NCBI RefSeq assembly: GCF_017809215.1
Contig: NZ_CP065424.1
Location: forward strand, 4,874,501-4,938,500
Length of the DNA: 64,000 bases
DNA from: Heyndrickxia oleronia
GTDB lineage: Bacteria; Bacillota; Bacilli; Bacillales; Bacillaceae_C
Direction of reading: 5' to 3'
The translations under genes and the position numbers were made by a program. This document shows, one piece after another, positions 25,962 to 34,600 of this stretch (position 1 is the stretch's first letter; each line of letters begins with the position of its first letter). The notes below the pieces were generated by a model that was not told the DNA's origin, searched no databases, and saw nothing but the letters and a program-made list of their open reading frames with translations.

Positions 25962-27245
25962 TTAAACCGTTCTTCTTCCAGTTGTACTGCCTTTCATTTC
26001 AGCAGTTAAAACCTCAAAAAATTCCTCATTCGTTTTCGTTTTCTTTAGTTTGCGTAAAAATCTTTCTACAAAATCAGGTGTATCAGACATTGACTTTCTT
26101 ATTGCCCACAGTTTGTCTAAATGCTCCTTCGGAATAAGTAATTCTTCTTTACGCGTTCCTGATCGACGAATATCAATAGCAGGGAAGATTCGTTTTTCTG
26201 ATAGTGAACGGTCAAGATGGAGTTCCATATTACCGGTTCCTTTAAATTCTTCATAAATAACATCGTCCATCCGTGAGCCAGTTTCAACAAGTGCAGTCGC
26301 CAAAATAGTTAAGCTACCACCTTCTTCAATATTTCTAGCTGCACCAAAGAAACGTTTTGGACGGTGGAACGCAGCTGGATCAATACCACCTGAAAGAGTT
26401 CGTCCACTTGGGGGAATGACTAAGTTGTATGCACGGGCTAGACGAGTAATGCTATCCATCAGAATAACAACATCACGCTTATGCTCAACTAAACGCATGG
26501 CTCTTTCCAATACTAATTCTGCTACTTTAATATGATTTTCTGGTACCTCATCAAAAGTTGAACTTACAACCTCTGCATTAACTGAGCGCTCGATATCGGT
26601 TACCTCTTCAGGACGCTCGTCAATTAATAGAACAATTAGCTCGGCATCAGGGTTATTCGTTGTTATGGAATTAGCTATCTCCTTTAAAAGCATCGTTTTT
26701 CCTGCCTTAGGAGGAGCGACAATTAAACCACGTTGTCCAAAACCAACAGGGGCAATTAGATCCATAATCCTAGTGGATAATTTATTGGGAGCTGTTTCTA
26801 ATTTTATTTGTCTGTCTGGATATAATGGTGTTAGTGCAGGGAAATGCACACGTTCCTTTGCAGATTCTGGATTATCCCCATTTACTGCTTCAACATGAAG
26901 TAATCCATAATAGCGTTCATTTTCCTTTGGAGGACGAACTTTTCCTGAAACCTTATCACCATTTCTTAAATCAAAACGTCGAATTTGGGAAGCTGAAATA
27001 TAAATATCCTCTGAACTTGGGGAATAATTTATTGGTCTTAAGAAACCAAAGCCTTCCGATTGGATGATTTCAAGAACACCTTCCATGAAGAAATAGCCTT
27101 CTTGTTCAGCACGTGCTTTTAAAATCGCAAAAATAAGTTCTTTTTTTGTTAATTTACTATAGTATGAAACTTTATACTCTCGTGCTAAAGCATAGAGCTC
27201 CTTAAGCGTCATATTATCAAGACTTGAAATTGATAAACCTTCCAT
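25962..27245 (-). CDS. rho: Transcription termination factor Rho
   Basis: Hexameric RNA helicase that terminates untranslated transcripts. The 427-residue protein (same as B. subtilis) has an N-terminal Rho-N helical region, a cold-shock-like RNA-binding domain (GVLEIIQSEGFGFLRP), Walker A APPKAGKT and Walker B VVILMDSITRLARAYN. Start chosen at MEGLSISSLDNM; its ribosome site is poor (GTGGTG). An in-frame TTG nine codons upstream is possible. A 459-bp gap separates it from glpX. Confidence 0.95.
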   Translation of the reverse strand: MEGLSISSLDNMTLKELYALAREYKVSYYSKLTKKELIFAILKARAEQEGYFFMEGVLEIIQSEGFGFLRPINYSPSSEDIYISASQIRRFDLRNGDKVSGKVRPPKENERYYGLLHVEAVNGDNPESAKERVHFPALTPLYPDRQIKLETAPNKLSTRIMDLIAPVGFGQRGLIVAPPKAGKTMLLKEIANSITTNNPDAELIVLLIDERPEEVTDIERSVNAEVVSSTFDEVPENHIKVAELVLERAMRLVEHKRDVVILMDSITRLARAYNLVIPPSGRTLSGGIDPAAFHRPKRFFGAARNIEEGGSLTILATALVETGSRMDDVIYEEFKGTGNMELHLDRSLSEKRIFPAIDIRRSGTRKEELLIPKEHLDKLWAIRKSMSDTPDFVERFLRKLKKTKTNEEFFEVLTAEMKGSTTGRRTV

Positions 27246-27704
27246 ATCTACACCACACTTTGTTTTTTTCAATGCTAAATTATTATTATTATTATTAAAA
27301 TTGTTTTTTTCATTTCTAATCAGATCTTCATGAAAGTACTATCGTGTTCTGAGGAAAGAATTTCTTTTAAAGAAAGTGGTATTTAATCTTTCTTTAAAAA
27401 AGATCATTGAAAGAGGTATATCTCTGTCGATAAGAGTACTTTTAGCACCAAAATAGTATTAAGGGCGCCGAAGAAAAGAATATTTAAAATATTGAAGATT
27501 CAGAAGCCTCGGAAGAACTTTAAAAATAAAGAAAGCAAAAACAATATCTATTTTAACCATATTTTCGAGAAAGAATCAATAAGAAGGAAGGAAATAAATT
27601 TGTACAGGCAATTGACCTGTACAAATTTATTGAGTTGATAGGAAATTATTCATATCTTTTTATCATCTAATTAAAACACTATTCTCATAGATCTTCAAAA
27701 AATC
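27246..27704 (-). other. Long AT-rich region between glpX and rho
   Basis: No gene of any size is evident. It holds a run of ATT trinucleotides (about 27282-27297), an imperfect repeat CTTTTAAAGAAAG/CTTTCTTTAAAA at 27364-27399 and the 16-bp hairpin listed separately. It likely carries the rho promoter and leader. Confidence 0.5.
27593..27631 (-). terminator. Perfect 16-bp hairpin downstream of glpX
   Basis: AATAAATTTGTACAGG (27593-27608) and CCTGTACAAATTTATT (27616-27631) are exact complements with a 7-nt loop, 73 bp after the glpX stop. The minus-strand sequence after it is TTCCTTCC rather than a clean U-run, so terminator function is probable but not certain. Confidence 0.5.
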
Positions 27705-28667
27705 TTATTTGATTACTAAATTTGGTTTCTTTTTTAGGCTATGTCGTCCATCAATAAACCGAACAGTTCCCGATTTAGCTCGCATAACCACTGAGTGAGT
27801 AGAACCGTAGGAGCCTTTAAATTGAACCCCTTTTAAAAGTTCTCCATCTGTAACACCTGTTGCCGAGAAGATTGCATCATCACCGCGGACTAAGTCTTCC
27901 ATTAATAAAATTTTATTCGTATCCAATCCCATTTTAATACAGCGTTCTAATTCGGCATCATTTTGTGGTAACAATCTTCCCTGTAACTCTCCACCAAGAC
28001 ATTTCAAGGCAACCGCAGCAATCACACCTTCTGGTGCACCGCCAGATCCGAATAGAATATCAACACCTGTATGATCAAAAGCCGTATTTATTGCTCCTGC
28101 TACATCCCCGTCGTTGATAAGCTTTATTCTTGCTCCTGCTTCACGAAGTTGCGCAATAATATGCTCATGTCTTGGTCTATTTAAAACTGTTGCTACAACA
28201 TCCTCTACATCTTTGTTTTTTGCTTTCGCTACAGCTTTTAAATTATCTAGAACAGAAGCATTAATATCGATTTGGCCAACAGCTTCTGGACCAACAGCAA
28301 TTTTATCCATATACATATCGGGAGCATGTAATAAATTTCCATGATCTGCAACCGCTAACACAGCTAATGCGTTCCAACCCCCAGATGCAACAATATTTGT
28401 TCCTTCAAGAGGATCCACAGCTACGTCGACACGTGGTCCATATCCTGTACCAAGTTTTTCACCGATATATAACATTGGAGCCTCGTCCATCTCTCCCTCT
28501 CCAATGACTACTGTACCTTTCATTGGAATGGTATCAAATACATCACGCATTGCTGAAGTAGCTGCATCATCTGCTTCTGGCTTTTTCCCTCTTCCCATTA
28601 ATCGAGCAGAAGCAAGAGCAGCGGCCTCCGTTACACGGACCAATTCCATCGATAAACTTCTTTCCAT
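27705..28667 (-). CDS. glpX: Fructose-1,6-bisphosphatase class II
   Basis: Dephosphorylates fructose 1,6-bisphosphate in gluconeogenesis. The 320-residue GlpX-family protein has the metal-binding motifs IGEGEMDEAP and VAVDPLEGTNIVASG and the C-terminal VMRAKSGTVRFIDG. It closely follows B. subtilis GlpX (YwjI). It lies between murZ and rho as in relatives and has its own apparent promoter. Confidence 0.94.
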   Translation of the reverse strand: MERSLSMELVRVTEAAALASARLMGRGKKPEADDAATSAMRDVFDTIPMKGTVVIGEGEMDEAPMLYIGEKLGTGYGPRVDVAVDPLEGTNIVASGGWNALAVLAVADHGNLLHAPDMYMDKIAVGPEAVGQIDINASVLDNLKAVAKAKNKDVEDVVATVLNRPRHEHIIAQLREAGARIKLINDGDVAGAINTAFDHTGVDILFGSGGAPEGVIAAVALKCLGGELQGRLLPQNDAELERCIKMGLDTNKILLMEDLVRGDDAIFSATGVTDGELLKGVQFKGSYGSTHSVVMRAKSGTVRFIDGRHSLKKKPNLVIK

Positions 28668-28737
28668 CTTTCTTCCCCCTATGTGATCAACATATATTGT
28701 TGACTAATCCATAAATGGTATAACACATTTCTTTTAT

Positions 28738-28764
28738 ATTGTAGCACAATTAACAAGAATTGTG
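28738..28764 (-). promoter_or_regulatory. glpX promoter with overlapping inverted repeat
   Basis: Minus strand extended -10 TGCTACAAT (-10 box 28738-28743). A 7-bp inverted repeat CACAATT/AATTGTG (28745-28751 and 28758-28764) overlaps the start of it and the spacer, a plausible operator position. Confidence 0.4.
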
Positions 28765-28800
28765 TTTACTATTTATCGATTTCACATTAAGGTTTCATTC

Positions 28801-30087
28801 TCACAGGCTCTTTTGCTGTTCCATTTCTTCTTCAGTCATTTTTTCACGCCAAATAGTGGCCCCTAAACCTTCTAGTTTTTCAACTAAATTACTATATCCC
28901 CGGTCAATATGTTCTAAACCAGTTACTTCAGTAATACCTTCTGCCATTAAACCGGCAATTACAAGGGCAGCACCAGCCCGTAGGTCACTTGCTTTTACCT
29001 TTGCTCCTTGTAGAGTAGTAGGTCCATTAATGATTGCGGAACGACCTTCAACCTTGATGTTCGCATTCATTCTTCTTAATTCATCAATATGCTTAAATCG
29101 TGCAGAATAAATCGTATCTGTTACTACAGAAGTTCCTTCTGCCTTAGTTAGAAGTGAAGTAAAAGGTTGTTGCAAATCAGTTGGAAAACCAGGATATACC
29201 AAGGTTTTTATATCAACTGCTTTCAAATGTTCGCCTTTGCCAATGAAGATTTGCTCATCGCCGACCTCTATTGGAACGCCCATTTCACGAAGCTTTGCAG
29301 TCAATGATTCTAAGTGATGCGGTATTACATTATCAATTAATACACCATCACCAGCAGCTGCACCTAGTAACATAAATGTCCCTGCTTCAATACGATCGGG
29401 AATAATTGTATGGCGACAACCATTTAATGATTCTACACCTTCGATTCGTATGACATCAGTTCCGGCTCCCTTTATTTTTGCTCCCATATTTGTAAGTAAG
29501 GTCGCTACATCAATGATTTCTGGTTCCTTTGCAGCGTTTTCAATGACAGTTTTCCCTTTTGCTTTGACTGCAGCCAACATAATATTAATGGTCGCACCTA
29601 CACTAACAACATCCAGATAAATTCTTGCACCATGCAATTCATCTGCTCGTAAGTATATTGCACCTTGCTCATTTGTCACCTTTGCACCTAAAGCCTCAAA
29701 CCCTTTAATGTGCTGATCAATAGGTCTTGGACCTAAATGACAACCACCAGGCAATCCGATCACAGCTTTTTTAAATCTTCCAAGCATAGCTCCCATTAAA
29801 TAATAGGATGCACGAAGTTTTTTGACCTTTCCATTTGGTAGTGGCATCGAAACCATTTGTGTTGGATCTACTACCATTTCACCGTCTTCAAATGTAACCG
29901 CCCCACCGATTTCTTCCAATAAAGTTTTCAAAATTCCAACATCTGAAATATTGGGTAAACCTTCTATCGTCACAGGGGTTTCTGCTAGGATCGTGGCAGG
30001 TATTAAAGCAACCGCACTGTTTTTAGCGCCACTTACTTTAATTGTTCCTTTTAATGAATATCCCCCTGCAATCTTTAGTTTTTCCAT
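28801..30087 (-). CDS. murZ: UDP-N-acetylglucosamine 1-carboxyvinyltransferase 2
   Basis: First committed step of peptidoglycan precursor synthesis: transfers enolpyruvate from PEP to UDP-GlcNAc. The 428-residue protein has the active-site cysteine loop LPGGCHLGPRPIDQHI, the fosfomycin target. The wording of the sequence follows B. subtilis MurAB (MurZ) rather than MurAA. The ATG at 30085-30087 follows AAGGGAG by 6 bases; an in-frame 12-codon extension upstream is unsupported. Confidence 0.94.
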   Translation of the reverse strand: MEKLKIAGGYSLKGTIKVSGAKNSAVALIPATILAETPVTIEGLPNISDVGILKTLLEEIGGAVTFEDGEMVVDPTQMVSMPLPNGKVKKLRASYYLMGAMLGRFKKAVIGLPGGCHLGPRPIDQHIKGFEALGAKVTNEQGAIYLRADELHGARIYLDVVSVGATINIMLAAVKAKGKTVIENAAKEPEIIDVATLLTNMGAKIKGAGTDVIRIEGVESLNGCRHTIIPDRIEAGTFMLLGAAAGDGVLIDNVIPHHLESLTAKLREMGVPIEVGDEQIFIGKGEHLKAVDIKTLVYPGFPTDLQQPFTSLLTKAEGTSVVTDTIYSARFKHIDELRRMNANIKVEGRSAIINGPTTLQGAKVKASDLRAGAALVIAGLMAEGITEVTGLEHIDRGYSNLVEKLEGLGATIWREKMTEEEMEQQKSL

Positions 30088-30310
30088 TTTATACTCCCTT
30101 CCGTAGATCTGGGTTTTGACCAAAAACAGCTTTATACAATCAACCAGATGAATGGGCTGTATATAGAAATTATGCTTTTCTACATACTCATATCCTCTAC
30201 GATACCACTATCATCATCGAGGTTAAATAGAGAATGATGTCAATATCATTAAGTTTTACCATATGCCTTCCTAATTCATACCTTTTTACCATTCTGTAAA
30301 TTGTTTTCTC

Positions 30311-30958
30311 TTATTTTTGCAGATGTGAATCCCAATCTTGCAAAAATTGTTCAATTCCTTTGTCCGTTAGTGGATGTTTAAATAATTGCATGATTACTTT
30401 AAAAGGAACCGTTGCAATATGTGCACCCGCTAATGCAGCATCCGTGATATGTTGGGGGTGCCTAATAGATGCAGCAATAATTTCTGTATTAATTTGATGA
30501 GTTTCAAAAATTTCTGCTATCGTGGATACAAGCTCAATTCCATTATGACCGATATCATCTAGTCTTCCTAAAAATGGAGATACATATGATGCTCCAGCAC
30601 GGGCAGCCATCAATGCTTGATTTGCACTAAAAATTAACGTTACATTGGTTTTTATTCCCTCTTTCGAGAAAATATGTACAGCTTTTAAGCCTTCTGGAGT
30701 CATTGGAACCTTTATCGTAATATTTGGGGCAATTTTAGCAAGTTCGCGTCCTTCTTTAACCATACCTTCTGCATCTAAGGCAATTACCTCAGCGCTAACA
30801 GAACCTGTAACGAAACTAGTGATTTCCTTTAAGCGTTCAGGAAAAGATACATTCTCTTTTGCTACTAGTGACGGATTAGTTGTTACACCTGCTATAATAC
30901 CAAGTTCAAATGCTTGTTTAATTTCTTCCAAATTTGCCGTATCAATAAAAAATTTCAT
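30311..30958 (-). CDS. tal: Transaldolase, fructose-6-phosphate aldolase subfamily
   Basis: Short (215-residue) TalC-type transaldolase, equivalent to B. subtilis YwjH, acting in the non-oxidative pentose phosphate pathway. It begins MKFFIDTANLEEIKQA, has GVTTNPSLVAKE, the Schiff-base lysine in NITIKVPMT and YVSPFLGRLDD. I chose the ATG at 30956-30958 behind GAGGTGAG; the GTG three codons upstream is part of that site. Downstream of fbaA, linking glycolysis and pentose phosphate genes. Confidence 0.92.
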   Translation of the reverse strand: MKFFIDTANLEEIKQAFELGIIAGVTTNPSLVAKENVSFPERLKEITSFVTGSVSAEVIALDAEGMVKEGRELAKIAPNITIKVPMTPEGLKAVHIFSKEGIKTNVTLIFSANQALMAARAGASYVSPFLGRLDDIGHNGIELVSTIAEIFETHQINTEIIAASIRHPQHITDAALAGAHIATVPFKVIMQLFKHPLTDKGIEQFLQDWDSHLQK

Positions 30959-30997
30959 TTTACTCACCTCTGCATAAAAAATTTATATATATACACC

Positions 30998-31023
30998 GAA
31001 ACCGCCTAGGATAAGGCGGTTTC
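30998..31023 (-). repeat. GC-rich hairpin between fbaA and tal
   Basis: GAAACCGCCT (30998-31007) and AGGCGGTTTC (31014-31023) form a perfect 10-bp stem 46 bp after the fbaA stop. No immediate U-run follows, so partial read-through into tal or 3'-end protection of fbaA mRNA is likely. Confidence 0.55.
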
Positions 31024-31069
31024 ACAAGTTGTAGGTCTAAGTTGTTTAAAAATTATAGTAGTAATTATA

Positions 31070-31927
31070 TTAAGCTTTATTAGAAGAACCAAATTCGCGT
31101 ATTTTACCAATTACAGTTTCTTTTATGGCATCACGAGCAGGTCCTAAATATTTTCTAGGATCATACATTTCTGCGTCTGCAGCAAGTACTTCACGCACTT
31201 TTTTTGCTGAAGCAATTTGGTTTTCTGTATTTACATTAATTTTAGCTGTTCCTAAAGAAATCGCCTTTTGAATATCTTTTGTTGGGATACCTGTTCCTCC
31301 ATGTAAAACTAAAGGAAGACCTGTAGCTTTACCTATCTCTTCCATTTCCTTGAAACCAAGATTTGGTTCACCTTTGTAAGGACCATGAACAGAACCCAAT
31401 GCTGGAGCAAGTGTATCAATACCTGTACGCTTCACTAGTTCTTGACATTCATTCGGATCTGCATAAATGACACCATTTGCAACCACATCATCTTCTTGTC
31501 CACCAACTGTTCCAAGTTCTGCTTCTACAGAAACATCTTTAGCATGTGCATATTCAACTACTTTAGATGTAATCGCCACATTTTCTTCAAATGGATGGTG
31601 TGAAGCATCAATCATCACTGAAGTAAATCCAGCATCAATAGCTTCTTTACATTTATCATAGCTTGAACCGTGATCCAAATGAATAGCAACTGGTACTGTA
31701 ATCTTATAGTCTTCCATTAAACCTTCTACCATTTTTACTACTGTTTTAAAACCACCAATATAGCGACCAGCACCTTCAGAAACCCCAAGGATAACTGGTG
31801 ACTTTTCTTCTTCTGCTGCAAGAAGAATCGCTTGTGTAAATTCTAAATTATTAATATTGAATTGACCAACAGCATAATGGCCTTCTTTAGCTTTATTGAG
31901 CATTTCAGTCATAGAGACTAATGGCAT
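31070..31927 (-). CDS. fbaA: Fructose-bisphosphate aldolase class II
   Basis: Zinc-dependent glycolytic aldolase cleaving fructose 1,6-bisphosphate into two triose phosphates. The 285-residue protein equals B. subtilis FbaA in length. It has the zinc-histidine motifs AIHLDHGSSYD and LVLHGGTGI, and NVNTENQIA. Start at MPLVSMTEML, 10 bases after AAAGGAGG. Confidence 0.95.
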   Translation of the reverse strand: MPLVSMTEMLNKAKEGHYAVGQFNINNLEFTQAILLAAEEEKSPVILGVSEGAGRYIGGFKTVVKMVEGLMEDYKITVPVAIHLDHGSSYDKCKEAIDAGFTSVMIDASHHPFEENVAITSKVVEYAHAKDVSVEAELGTVGGQEDDVVANGVIYADPNECQELVKRTGIDTLAPALGSVHGPYKGEPNLGFKEMEEIGKATGLPLVLHGGTGIPTKDIQKAISLGTAKINVNTENQIASAKKVREVLAADAEMYDPRKYLGPARDAIKETVIGKIREFGSSNKA

Positions 31928-32113
31928 GATACATTTTCCTCCTTTAATTACAGTCAAATTGTCCGTATTTCAAGTACAAAAGTTAGGACGTATTCTACAA
32001 TCCTTTCCCTTATAGATTAAACAAACAATTTAACATCATACAGGTTAAAATAACATTTTCATCATATCAAATTCGCTTTTCTTTTACCAATGAACATGAT
32101 CGGATAAAAATAA

Positions 32114-32135
32114 TAAAATTTTTTAAAAAATTTTA
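32114..32135. repeat. 22-bp perfect all-A/T palindrome after spo0F
   Basis: TAAAATTTTTT followed by its exact complement, 5 bp beyond the spo0F stop, then U-rich minus-strand sequence. It may be a weak terminator or a bent-DNA/UP-type element for fbaA. Confidence 0.35.
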
Positions 32136-32139
32136 CCTT

Positions 32140-32508
32140 CTAACCTTTTACTGGTAAATGCTCTCTCACAGCTTTTCTGATGTCGTCTATATCGAAGGGC
32201 TTAGCAAAATGTGTAAGTGCACCCAAATCTTTCGCCTCTTGGATCATGTCCAATTCTCCATAAGCAGTCATAATAATCACGCGAATATCTGGATCAATAC
32301 TTTTCATTCTTTTTAAAATTTCGATACCATCCATTCCTGGTATTTTCATATCTAACAAGACGAGATCTGGAGAATGCTTCTTTGTAATTTCCAATGCTTG
32401 AACGCCATTTGCTGCCTGGAATGTATGATATCCCTCCTTTTTTAGTACTTCATTTAAAAGGATTCGAATTCCAAATTGATCATCAACAATTAATATTTTT
32501 TCTTCCAT
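32140..32508 (-). CDS. spo0F: Sporulation phosphorelay response regulator Spo0F
   Basis: Single-domain response regulator that takes phosphate from sporulation kinases and passes it to Spo0B. The 122-residue receiver has acidic pocket residues Asp9/Asp10 (ILIVDDQFGIR), phosphorylation site Asp53 (LVLLDMKIPGMDG), Thr in IIMTAYGELDM and Lys in THFAKPFD, and no output domain. The ATG at 32506-32508 follows GGGGGG by 7 bases. A sigma-H promoter matching the consensus lies upstream. Confidence 0.95.
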   Translation of the reverse strand: MEEKILIVDDQFGIRILLNEVLKKEGYHTFQAANGVQALEITKKHSPDLVLLDMKIPGMDGIEILKRMKSIDPDIRVIIMTAYGELDMIQEAKDLGALTHFAKPFDIDDIRKAVREHLPVKG

Positions 32509-32640
32509 CTTTTTTCCCCCCAAAGTATATGTCTTGTGCTTTTTTCTAACTTTCTTATATTATGTAAAATATGTATTAGGATAAAATGAATGTATCTGAT
32601 CTTATTATAGACTACTATATATAAAGTTTTTAATTCCACC

Positions 32641-32669
32641 TTGAAATATATTCTATTTTTCCATACTAT
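32641..32669 (+). promoter_or_regulatory. Sigma-A promoter of ywjG
   Basis: TTGAAA (32641-32646), 17-bp spacer, TACTAT (32664-32669). It overlaps the spo0F sigma-H promoter on the other strand. Confidence 0.6.
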
Positions 32670-32677
32670 TTTCCTGC
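32650..32677 (-). promoter_or_regulatory. Sigma-H promoter of spo0F
   Basis: Minus strand GCAGGAAAA (32669-32677) matches RnAGGAWWW; after 12 bp, ATAGAAT (32650-32656) matches RnnGAAT. spo0F is sigma-H dependent in B. subtilis. I saw no convincing 0A box nearby. Confidence 0.7.
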
Positions 32678-32740
32678 CATATCGTTTTATTAAGCAGAAT
32701 ATTGAATCAATCTACCTAAATTTTTAAGGAGTGCAAGCTA

Positions 32741-33256
32741 ATGAAGATGTTTTTAACCCAAACAAACGGTTTATTTTCTAGAATTTACGAACAAGAACAA
32801 TTCTCCATTGAAGATTGTGCAAGATTATTGGCACAAGCTGCTGTCGGGGAAGGAAACATATATATTAAAGGTTTTAATGAGATGGAGTCAGTGACCATTG
32901 AAGCATTAAATGGTGCAGAACCATTTTTAAATGCCCAGCTCTTAACAGACATAAACGCAGTTACTGATGCGGATCGAGTATTATTAATCACAAGATTTTC
33001 CAATGATAAAGAAGCAATAGATCTTGCCGAAAAATTAGTAGCATCCCATATCCCTTTTGCTGCAATTTCTGGAAAATTGAAGAGTGAAACCAATGATCTG
33101 CAAAATTTAGCAGATGTACATATCCATACATCTCTACTCAAACCGATGCTTCCTACAGAAACTGGTGATAGAGTCTGTTTCCCTTCTTCAATGACTGCTC
33201 TATTTATTTACCATTGTATAAAGCTTGCCTTTGATGACATCATGGAGGAATACTAG
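32741..33256 (+). CDS. ywjG: YwjG, DUF2529 family protein
   Basis: Conserved Bacillus protein of unknown function, 171 residues, divergent from spo0F and convergent with pyrG as in B. subtilis. The sequence has alternating hydrophobic strands (NIYIKGFNEMESV, RVLLITRFSND, PFAAISGK) that suggest a sugar-isomerase (SIS)-like alpha/beta fold, but no catalytic residues can be named. AAGGAG precedes the ATG. Confidence 0.82.
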   Translation: MKMFLTQTNGLFSRIYEQEQFSIEDCARLLAQAAVGEGNIYIKGFNEMESVTIEALNGAEPFLNAQLLTDINAVTDADRVLLITRFSNDKEAIDLAEKLVASHIPFAAISGKLKSETNDLQNLADVHIHTSLLKPMLPTETGDRVCFPSSMTALFIYHCIKLAFDDIMEEY

Positions 33257-33268
33257 AAACACATTCAC

Positions 33269-33323
33269 GCTGTTTTCATATAATTTATTGCTTTTGTAAA
33301 CGCCCATTCCCGGCTTATAGAGC
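33269..33323 (-). repeat. Fragment of the dispersed MITE-like repeat (copy 2)
   Basis: Reads GCTGTTTTCATATAATT, then TTGCTTTTGTAAACGCCC and CCGGCTTATAG, matching 57675-57728 with about 80% identity. Only this end is present; it stops just before the terminator that holds the IS element. Confidence 0.6.
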
Positions 33324-33437
33324 AGAATAAAATAAACCCCTTAGCGAATTTTTGGAGAGACCCAAATAAATGAGACAAGGAAAAAACACCCCCTGAATCG
33401 TATTAATACAATATGATTCTTAGGAGGGTGTTTTTCT

Positions 33438-33770
33438 ATGGGCACAAGAGTACATTACGCAGAAGAAGTAAAATGGGAAGTAATTAAAATGAAACAAGCT
33501 GGAATGACAAACAAAGAAATAATGGAACAACTGGGGATAAAAAATAAGACTCAAATTAAAACATGGATGCGATGGTACAAAACAGGCCAAACCTATCGAT
33601 TTTCGCAACAAGTTGGAAAACAATATTCCTACGGTAAAGAATCGGAGGAAATGAGTGAGCTAGAAGAATTAAAACTAAAGAATAAACAGCTAGAGGCTCA
33701 ATTGGCAATTATAAAAAAGTACCAGGAGATCGAAAGGAGTTGGAGCCACGAGTCATTGTCCAAGTTGTAG
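33438..33770 (+). CDS. IS3-family OrfA (helix-turn-helix protein)
   Basis: First transposase frame, 110 residues. It holds a helix-turn-helix DNA-binding region (VKWEVIKMKQAGMTNKEIME) and a C-terminal leucine zipper (EELKLKNKQLEAQLAIIKKYQ). It begins with ATG behind AGGAGGGTG. It overlaps orfB and is expected to be made alone as a regulator and as the N-terminal part of the OrfAB fusion transposase. Confidence 0.9.
   Translation: MGTRVHYAEEVKWEVIKMKQAGMTNKEIMEQLGIKNKTQIKTWMRWYKTGQTYRFSQQVGKQYSYGKESEEMSELEELKLKNKQLEAQLAIIKKYQEIERSWSHESLSKL
33713..33719 (+). promoter_or_regulatory. Programmed -1 frameshift site A AAA AAG
   Basis: In the orfA frame the heptamer reads A AAA AAG. Slipping back one base enters an open frame that continues without a stop into orfB. 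Confidence 0.8.
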
Positions 33771-34600
33771 AAGAACTCTCAGCCACTTTTAAAATAATTG
33801 ATATTCTTGGAGTATTAGGCATACCTAAGTCAACATATTACCGTTGGAAAAAGAAGTATAAAAAAGTTGAGCTAACTTCATTAGAAGAGCTAGTAATCAA
33901 GCTGTGTAAGAAAAACTTCTATCACTATGGTCATCGTAAAATTAAATCCATCCTAAACAGAAAGTATGGGATAAATGTAAACCGCAAAACTGTACAAAAA
34001 ATTATGCAAAAGTTTGAGATTCAGTGTCAAGTTAAGAAGAAGCGACAAAAGTACATTTGTGGTGAGAGTAATATTATTGTGCCGAACACTCTCAATCGTA
34101 ATTTTAAAGCAAGCCGATTAAATGAAAAATGGGTAACCGACATTACCTACTTACCTTATGGCTCGACTATGTTATATTTATCAACGATTATGGACTTATA
34201 TAACAACGAAATAGTGGCTTACAAAATAGGTACGAGCCAAGATATTAACCTAGTATTAGACACATTGAGGGAAGCTGTAGAATTACGTAAACCAGTAGGG
34301 TTACTTCTTCATAGCGACCAGGGATCTGTCTATACTTCACATGCATATCAGAATTTGGCCAAAGAAAAAGGCATTACCACAAGCATGTCTCGAAAAGGAA
34401 ACTGCCATGATAATGCCGTCATTGAATCCTTTCACTCCTCGCTAAAGTCGGAAGGATTCAACGCTCAAAGTAGAGCATCTATATCCAATTCTAAAGTAGT
34501 ACAAATTGTAAATCAATACATGTATCGATATAATCATGTACGAATTCAGGCAAAATTAAACTACCTGTCCCCACTGGAATACAGGGGACAGGCAGCATAG
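33740..34600 (+). CDS. IS3-family transposase OrfB (DDE integrase core)
   Basis: Catalytic part of the transposase, 286 residues when counted from its own start, but probably translated mainly as the OrfAB fusion after -1 frameshifting. It has an N-terminal HTH_21-type region (YGHRKIKSILNRKYGINVNRKT) and a complete DDE triad: Asp in KWVTDITYLP, Asp in LLHSDQGSVYTS, Glu in CHDNAVIESFHSSLK. No internal stop or truncation, so it may be active. Confidence 0.92.
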   Translation: MEPRVIVQVVEELSATFKIIDILGVLGIPKSTYYRWKKKYKKVELTSLEELVIKLCKKNFYHYGHRKIKSILNRKYGINVNRKTVQKIMQKFEIQCQVKKKRQKYICGESNIIVPNTLNRNFKASRLNEKWVTDITYLPYGSTMLYLSTIMDLYNNEIVAYKIGTSQDINLVLDTLREAVELRKPVGLLLHSDQGSVYTSHAYQNLAKEKGITTSMSRKGNCHDNAVIESFHSSLKSEGFNAQSRASISNSKVVQIVNQYMYRYNHVRIQAKLNYLSPLEYRGQAA

